Source: Cyanoderma ruficeps (taxonomy: Eukaryota; Chordata; Aves; Passeriformes; Timaliidae). Taken from it: 64,000 nucleotides of DNA. Made by a program: the position numbers and the translations under genes. The notes under the pieces were generated by a model. The model had not been told where the DNA came from. It saw only the letters and a program-made list of their open reading frames with translations, and did no database searches. This document shows positions 56,835 through 64,000 of the stretch, piece by piece. The DNA is taken from contig VZDJ01000100.1 in assembly GCA_008694505.1 (NCBI GenBank), positions 502,966-566,965 on the forward strand, written 5' to 3'. Each line of letters opens with the position of its first letter. Positions within the stretch are counted from its first letter, which is position 1.

Positions 56835-59800
56835 GATAACATTTTTATCCTCTAACAGCGAGTTTTGTCCAATCCATCAAACGAACATTTGTATTTTAGG
56901 TGGTGCTGCTTGCAATATCCCAGTCATATAAAAGAAATATGTCACCAAGCAATGCAAACAAGTGTTGGATCTGATTCATAACCATGCTAAATCTTTTTTG
57001 AACATTTCAGAGTTGTAATATTTCATATTTTCATAGCACTTTCCATTCTGTGGCCTCTAAAGGCTTAAATTCCCCACCCAGAAAGGCAGAAAACACAAGC
57101 TAAATGAAGAATCAGAAGTGAAATTCTCTTTTAAAACCTTCCTTTTACTTTGTAGAAGGCCGATGACCTCTTTGTATATGTATCAAAAATTAAAAGACAA
57201 TGGGTGATAGCTTACTTACAATTTTTTATCACTTTTAAATGCAAAGTTTCACTATTCTTGGTGGCAATGGAGTCTGGGTTCATTACACATGGAAAGTACC
57301 CTTCCTGCAAACTATTGCTCAATTTGAAATGTGTCTAGAATGCATTTTTAAAAATAATCTTTCATAAGAAAGAAAATCTGGTTGACTTTTACAGCCTTTC
57401 TTTCTGCCTTCTGTCATTATGTGGGAAAATGTCAACCATTTCTGGAAGCTTAGAAAACTTTTCCTAATTTCTGCATCAAACAAATATATCTCTTTCCAGT
57501 GTGTCTAGAAGATTTGATACTGGCTAGCTGTGTTGTTCTTTTTTCTAAATCCACCATCTTCATTTTTATCCTGTTCTCTCTGGAAACAAAACAGTCAATA
57601 AAAGTATGCACAAGCAAGGAGTCATCCACGACCACATGTCTGCTCTAAGGTCTTCATTTCTCTGCAGAATATTTATTTGAAGTAAGATTAATTTAGTGCC
57701 CTGGGTCTTACTTTAGCAGGATGCTAAATTGTTTTCTAGCTCACCACAGATGATCATAACAAATTGAGCTTGTTCTGCTCCCATGTTCAGTCANTACAGA
57801 AATCTAGTCCTGTGGCCTATCTCTCTCTGCAATTTCAACACAATATCTATTTTCTCCAAAATACCCCACCCGAAATGCTATAAGCAAGAGTCCCCCACCC
57901 ACCATTTAAAATTAAATACAAGGGACAATTCCTAGACAACAAGTCTAATAGCATGTAATAATAAAGGGACAGGATGCCTGATTATTTGATCAACATATGA
58001 TTGCATAATCACCTGAAATACATTCTTGTACTTGACGTTTGTAGAATCTATCCACAGCTTTAAGTATTTTCATAAGGCATCTTCATCAAAATTAGAAACA
58101 ATTCTGTTTTTTAACGTAGTTCAGGATTTGGCCAGACAGAGAGATGGAGTGCTAGTATAACATCATCTTTCCACCTCTTTTTAATAATCCTGAATTGCAA
58201 AGAGCTCATATGACACAGGGAGAGGGGACCAACCTACTTCATATCAGTGAAGTCTTCTCTCTGTTTAATGGACCTGGCATTTATTGCACTGTTGAAGCTT
58301 ACTGAGCTTATGTGCAATGACAGCATGCTAATGTATTGTCTCTTAAGTCAGCATCAAGTAAAAAAAGTATTGGATTTGGAAAGATTAAAATTTTCCCAGT
58401 CCAGTCAATATATGCTTATGATTCTGGGCCCATGGGACAGCCGGTTTATTCTCCAGCTGTCCTTTATTACAGCAATTATTCACTAGTTCTACCAGATTTC
58501 TTGTTAAATAACCTTTAGTGGCCTCCCAAAGATTCACAAGCTTGAAATGCACATTGGGCTGAGTATAAACCCCTCAGAAAAGTTCATCTGTTTAACTAGC
58601 TACACATCTTGGAGCACTGGCAGCAATATAGAAATATATTTAAAGAAACATAACAATGGGAGACAGATTATACAACCTGCTGACACATAAACCTCATTTT
58701 TTTCCTCATTTTGTAAATCCCCTACTACTTGGTCTCAAGAATAAATAGCAACTGATTTCCATTTGACATCATCTCTTCCTTAACAGACTGCTGCTGTTTG
58801 CCTTTTTCATACTCAGGAACTGAAAAGGAGTCATGTGTTTTCTGCTACAAAACAGAACAGAGAAACAAATTCTTCATTTGGAGTCAGATAGATTCCTTAA
58901 AGACAAAAAAGGCCAATTTTCAAGGACAATACAAGAATTAAACTTTATCCTGAAAATTGCTGTTGGTTTTGAATGGTTTAGGTTTTTTATTTTATGACGT
59001 AAGTATTTTTCTCCTGAGCCTCTTCCTTTTATATCAGATTTAGTCTTGCCAGTGGTCTCCATCACTTAAATTCTAATATACTTCCTTCTCTCTCCAGAGG
59101 GTATAAAAATAAAAGTAAACTTCAGAATATATTTTTTAATTCAGACTAAAGACAAGAGGAAAGGGAGGAAGAATATCACAATCTCTCCTTAGCAGAGAAG
59201 CGTTTAATCTAAACACTGAGCTGATGGGAAGAAAAGCCATACTACAGACATGATAACTGTAATTTCTGTTTGAGTAAAGACCTATGTAACTAAGACAGAG
59301 ACAAGAGTTCTCTATTTCATTCCATCTGTGACTCAAACTCACTACTAATTCTGAGTACTATGCAAAAAAAATTCAAATATTTTAGTCAGTATCTGGCAGA
59401 TACCTTCTGTTTCTGCCAAAAAAGGACACAGGAGAGACTGATAATGATATTAGCTGTGCTATTCCTAATTTTTCTGTGTATCATATCAAGGGTGTGCATT
59501 TTACTAATGACACACCTGTAGCTCCAGATTGTTGACTCTTGTAAATTGCTTTTATTCTTACACTTGGGGAAAAAACCAAATCAAATCAAACTTAAGAGGG
59601 TAATGTTAACCTATATATAAAGTTTCAAAACATAAATTCCCACCATTGAGTTTGAAGTGAAGAAAATTGCATTTGAATAGGAATTTTCTGTAAAATTCTA
59701 CTCTGTCCCAAGAGAGCTTGCACTTTTTCTTGTATTTTATCCTTTGCTTTTTTCCATTTACAGGGGAAGGAGGGAAAATATGTCTGGCAGGAAAGCATGA

Positions 59801-60649
59801 AGAATTTCATTCTTAGTGATAACCAAGTGTTTGCTTTCTCTCAGCTCTCGATCTGCCCATCTGACTAATTGGTGTGACATTAAAGAGGTCTTAAGACAAA
59901 CGGATTGTGAACCTACTTCAAAGATACTAAAACTGGAAGGGGAAAAGGGGACAGAATCTGCTTTTGATTTCTGGTACTAAAGAAAGAGTTCAAGAAAATG
60001 ACAAAGAAACTCCTGGCTTTGAATTATTTTTAGTTGCAGGGTACTTCTTTATAGTAAAACTTCTGGTGGGAAGAAATTTCTATTTTTCATTAATTTCTAG
60101 TATGCACGTATGTACTGCGATTCTAAAAGACACTGATATTTCTAACTTTCATGTTCTGCAATGTCAGTTAGTTTTCTCAATGAACATGAGCACATCATGA
60201 GACATCAGTTTGTTTTTTTAAATATCTAAATATGTTTTATACCTGTCCCAGTAATACATGTATTATTTCTTGATGTATTCTTTGTGTATTAAAAATGCTT
60301 TGAGGTACATTGATTATTTGGATGTATATTCAGTGTGTGATTAAGCTTCCATATTATGCTAATAGTGTTAGACTTTTGTGGAACACAAAGCTCTGCAAAA
60401 ACAAACACAATTTTTATGTGATGCTACTGTTGTGACAGCATGTTGGAAGAGATCTGTCTTGGCAGAAGACAGTAATAATTGTCTGAAAATGTGTGAGATT
60501 TGAAAAATTAGAAAAAGGTATACCCTTAGTCTGTGCAAGAGCAAGGAAAATATAAATGTATTTTTCTTGTTCATCAGTTTTGTCAAATGATATTCGTATT
60601 CTAGAGTTACTTTAAAAGAGGACTGGGAGCTATAATGGAAAACATAAAT
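56835..60649. other. Long unique AT-rich stretch
   Basis: No gene, RNA or clear repeat. One ambiguous base (N) is present at 57794. ORFs are short. Confidence 0.5.
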
Positions 60650-62270
60650 CATAGAATGATAGAATCATTTAGGTTGGAAAAGACTTCCAAATCCATTGAA
60701 TTCAACCTTTGATCACCACCTTGTCAACTAGAGCATGACACTAAATGCCACGTCCAGTTCTTTCTGGAATATCTCCAAGGATAGGGGCACAACCACCACC
60801 ACTTCCCTGGGTGGTTCCAGTGTTTACAACCCTTTGCATGATAAAATTCCTCCTGATGCCCAACCTGAACCTCACCTGGAACAGCTTGAGGCCTGTGTTG
60901 CTCATTTGCCTGGGAGAAGAGGCTCCCCTGGCTACAGGCTCCTTTCAGGCAGTTGTAGAGAGCAGTAAGGTCTCCCCTGAACCTCCCTTCCTCCAGGCTA
61001 AACACCCCCAGCTTCCTCAGCTTCTCCTCAAGGACTTGTGCTCCAGACCCTTCACCAGCTCCACTGCCCTTCTCTGAACTTGCTAAAGCACCTCAATGTC
61101 TTTCTTGTCATGAGGGGCCCAAAACTGAACACAGGATTTAAAGTGAGGTCTAACCAGTGCTCAGTACAATGGGATGGTCACTCCTCTGGCTACACTATTT
61201 TTGGTACAACCCAGGATGTCCCTGGCCACTTTTGGTATAACTCAGGATGTCACTGGCCACGTGGGGACACGGCTGGCTCAGGTTCACCTACTGTTGACCA
61301 TCACCCCAGCCTTTAGCACTGCAGCTGTTGTGACTGAAGTGTCAACCTGGAACTTTGCCTTGCTGAACCTCATCTATTCAGCCTCAGCCCGTTGATCTGG
61401 CCTGAACAGATTCCTTTGAAGGGCCTTCCCACTATCCAGCAGAACAACACTCACACTCAACCTAATGTTGCCCATGAACTTACTGAGGATACTTTTGATC
61501 ATCTCATCCATGTTATTTACTGTAAATAATCTGATAAACAGGACTGGGCCCAACAGTGATTCCTGTCAGACACCAGCAGTGACCAGACATAGACAGCATG
61601 TAGCTGCATTCACCATCACTCTCTGTTTTTTTAACCAAAGATTATGTCTGTCCTAGCTCTGGGCTGACAGCTTTTCCAGAAGAATGCATTGGGAAAATGT
61701 GTCCACGGTTTTTCTGAGATCCAGGTAGACAACATCCACAGCCTTCCCCTCACTCATCAGATGAGTCACCAGGTCATAAAAGGAGCCCCAGTTGGTCAGG
61801 CAGAACCTGCCTTTCCTAAATCTGTGCTGGCTTTGATGCTGGCCCCTTGGTTGTGCCCTACATGCAGGATGATTGAAATCAAGACAATCTGCTCCATAAC
61901 CTTGCTGGGCACCAAGGTCAGGCTAACAGACTGGATTCTCCTTCTGACTCTTCATGTTGGATGGGTTTCACATTGGCCAACCTCAAATCACATGAGACCT
62001 CCACAACGAGCAGGACTGACGGTAAATAATGGAGGGTGGTGTAGTGAGCTCTTCCACCAGCTACCTCAGTACCTTTGGAAGAATCTGCATCTGCTCCCAG
62101 AGTGTCCAAATGGCTCAGCAGGTCACTACCTATCTCTTCTTGGATTACAGGGGATCTAGTCTGCTCCCAGTCCCTGTCTATCAGCTAAGTGGGCTCATTG
62201 CTCTGAAGTTAACCAGTCTTACTGTTGAAGACTAAGACAAAGAATGTGTTTGGTACCTCGGTTTTTATCT
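60650..62270 (-). mobile_element. CR1 LINE 3' part, about 1.6 kb
   Basis: The tail is at 60650 (plus strand CATAGAATGATAGAATCAT). It is followed by GGTTGGAAAAGACTTCC, TGACACTAAATGCCACGTCC and CTTCCCTGGGTGG. Complements of ORF2 blocks follow: the [21 protein letters not shown] frame (about 60724-61005), then FCVQFWAP and LYSALVRP equivalents (61060-61180). The FADD region falls near 61480, SKAFDTV-like remnants near 61700 and YRPVSLTS-type remnants near 61910. It fades at about 62270 around the KKTEALNTFF region. The plus-strand 156-codon ORF at 61689 is antisense to RT and is not a gene. Confidence 0.88.
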
Positions 62271-64000
62271 AAATCTAAATGGATGTGTCTGAAAAAGTGG
62301 GGCCCTGTGGTATGGCCATATATCAATGCTGGTACTATGAAACCTGAAACTGGAACATAAGAGATGATGCATTTGAATAAAAGTTAGTGAGCTTGTGGGG
62401 AAATAAAATTATGTCTGGCAAACTTCTAAAATTCCTCACAAGATGAGCTGCTGGCTAGTTGGGAATGTGAGTGCAGACAGCCTGCAGGTGAGAGCCTGGT
62501 TTCAAACATGTCTGAAAAGAGAAATCTGCTCTGGCAGCATCAGCAGAAATCACAGTGAATGACTTTCATTTGAAACTTTTGTTGAGCATCACTACTGACG
62601 TTTGTCATGCCATGATGTTTCCATCAATATTCCTTCCATAATGTTTTGGAAGGACTTCTGAGGAACACAGCTGGTAACTAAAGCTCCAAGTAGAAAATCC
62701 CATGGAGGCAAAGCCACGGTAATGACTCTGTGTATTTCCTTTGTTCTGTGTGGTACCACTGTGAGATATGTAGCATAGCTCAACCCAGTTTTAGTAATTA
62801 CAGTTTACTGAAGATGAAAGACTTTGAAAAAAACAGATTTACATTTCTCACCATAAGAAAACATACATGTGTGTTCATATACAGGGATGTGTGACTGGAA
62901 TTGACAATTAATTTTTTCCAGATAAATTCTGGGAATCTTAATACACTTGTTCATTTCCTTTCACTCACACTCCTTTTAATCCCTCTCTGACTTTTGTGGT
63001 CTCAATACTACTATTATGCTAGTTTCCAGTATGACAAACTGTTCTAATTAAGTAATTCAAAACAACAATTTGATTGCAAACATATGTGTAACTAAATGTG
63101 TTTTTAAGTTAATTTTCCACTGCTTTTTTGTGAAAATTAGATGGCTTCAATCATTGTAAGTGTGATTTAGGAAAGCTAGAGTTGTTGGAACCCACTGTTT
63201 TGTGAAAAGAGGATGCATTCTTTGTTTATTGAAATATAATACTGGTAATATCTGTTTACAAGGAATATATACAGTTTGTTGAAGTTTAATTCAACTAGCA
63301 TAAATATTTTGCATATTAATGCTGAATATATTTTAACCTAAGGAAGTGAACTTTCAAATGTAAAAGACCTTGCCTTACTAATTTAAGAATTTTAAATACT
63401 TATTTATTTGGCAATTACAGCATGACAATTATTTAGATATTACTGTAAAGAACTATTAATGCTTTCAGTATTTTATCATGTTTTAAATTTAACACTTTAA
63501 ATTTGACATATCTTTTTAAATCTACTTAGTAAATGTAATGTAAGTTTGTGCTTGATGATACATTTTTCTGAAATCAAGTCATAAATCTAAATAAAAGCTT
63601 GTTTAAATATGGAGTGGAAGATCATGAGAAGGTCTGTAAAAACAATTCAACCTCAGCACGGCTGAAATTGAAAGAAGTGTGCTGTAGAAATGGCCGGTTT
63701 GAGTTCAGTGTTCAAGCTCCCTGTTCTCTATTTAGGGATAAATAGGCATTTGTGAGGCTGGTCCTCCACAGTTCACTTGCTAAAATGGGAGGTGTTTAGT
63801 ATTCTTCTCTACTTCTTGCTATAAATTCAGTGATTTTCTCCAAGCTGTAGTTCTCTCAAAGAGGAACTCAAAATCTCAACAATTTTAGAAAAAAAGGCAT
63901 ACATACAAGATGCTTATCCCACTTTCATTCACCCCGAGATAGGAGAAGTTACTGCCATTAGCACTGTCCTTCTGTCCGAGGATTCCCAATCTCCTTCTGA
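62271..64000. other. Unique AT-rich sequence
   Basis: No gene recognised. The last 400 bases contain a more complex patch (about 63640-63780) with a short inverted repeat CTATTTA-GGGA-TAAATAG at 63728-63745. Confidence 0.5.

Noticed and set aside
61689..62159. 156-codon plus-strand ORF
   Set aside because: It is antisense to a decayed CR1 RT. The content is the complement of known blocks.
1..64000. CRISPR arrays, bacterial operons, integrons, riboswitches
   Set aside because: Nothing of this kind is present. Composition, repeats and LINE content are those of a bird nuclear genome.

Overview
The window looks like avian nuclear DNA, almost certainly from a passerine. It is AT-rich and intron-poor in appearance, dominated by CR1 LINE copies with the typical bird 3' tail (ATTCTGTG-type octamers). 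It carries 1.0-1.1 kb TG...CA long terminal repeats of a kind common in birds. One copy of a tRNA-Ile-headed, CR1-tailed SINE (TguSINE1 type, described from passerines) gives the narrowest placement. I found no exon of a known host gene on either strand. Every long ORF with recognisable content belongs to a retroelement.

Layout. 0-7 kb: an ancient L3-like CR1 relative (280-589, resuming near 1609) is split by an LTR (590-1608). Two further LTR pieces lie in reverse orientation at 5307-5655 and 5812-6601. 7-27 kb: mostly unique AT-rich DNA with a complete solo LTR (14641-15736) and four CR1 3' fragments. 27.5-43.2 kb: a CR1-rich block. Its main element is a nearly full-length CR1 on the minus strand (27546-31735) with recognisable ORF1 (zinc-finger/coiled-coil part and SGNH esterase part) and ORF2 (endonuclease and reverse transcriptase). 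Around it are plus-strand pieces (32888-34100, 35503-36478, 38940-39095, 42972-43168) and minus-strand pieces (40146-42060). 43-64 kb: again mostly unique, with a second L3-like fossil (46060-46495), a 41-base assembly gap (50915-50955), CR1 pieces near 52.1, 54.3 and 60.6-62.3 kb, and the SINE at 54991-55122.

How the parts relate. The full-length CR1 is a dead master-type copy. Besides frameshifts and stops, its endonuclease GDFN motif reads GNFN and its RT motif A lacks the first aspartate. The SINE shares the CR1 3' tail, the part that CR1 reverse transcriptase recognises in known CR1-mobilised SINEs. The LTR copies are non-coding: no gag, pol or env is present in the window.

No previously undescribed system could be established. 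The best leads are small: two short hairpins next to a pair of RFX X-box-like motifs near 23.3 kb, a palindrome block near 55.6 kb, several CpG-containing high-complexity islands that could be conserved non-coding elements, a 62-codon ORF with a signal-peptide-like start at 51130, and an unexpectedly long 186-codon ORF at 56274. All need comparative data to decide.
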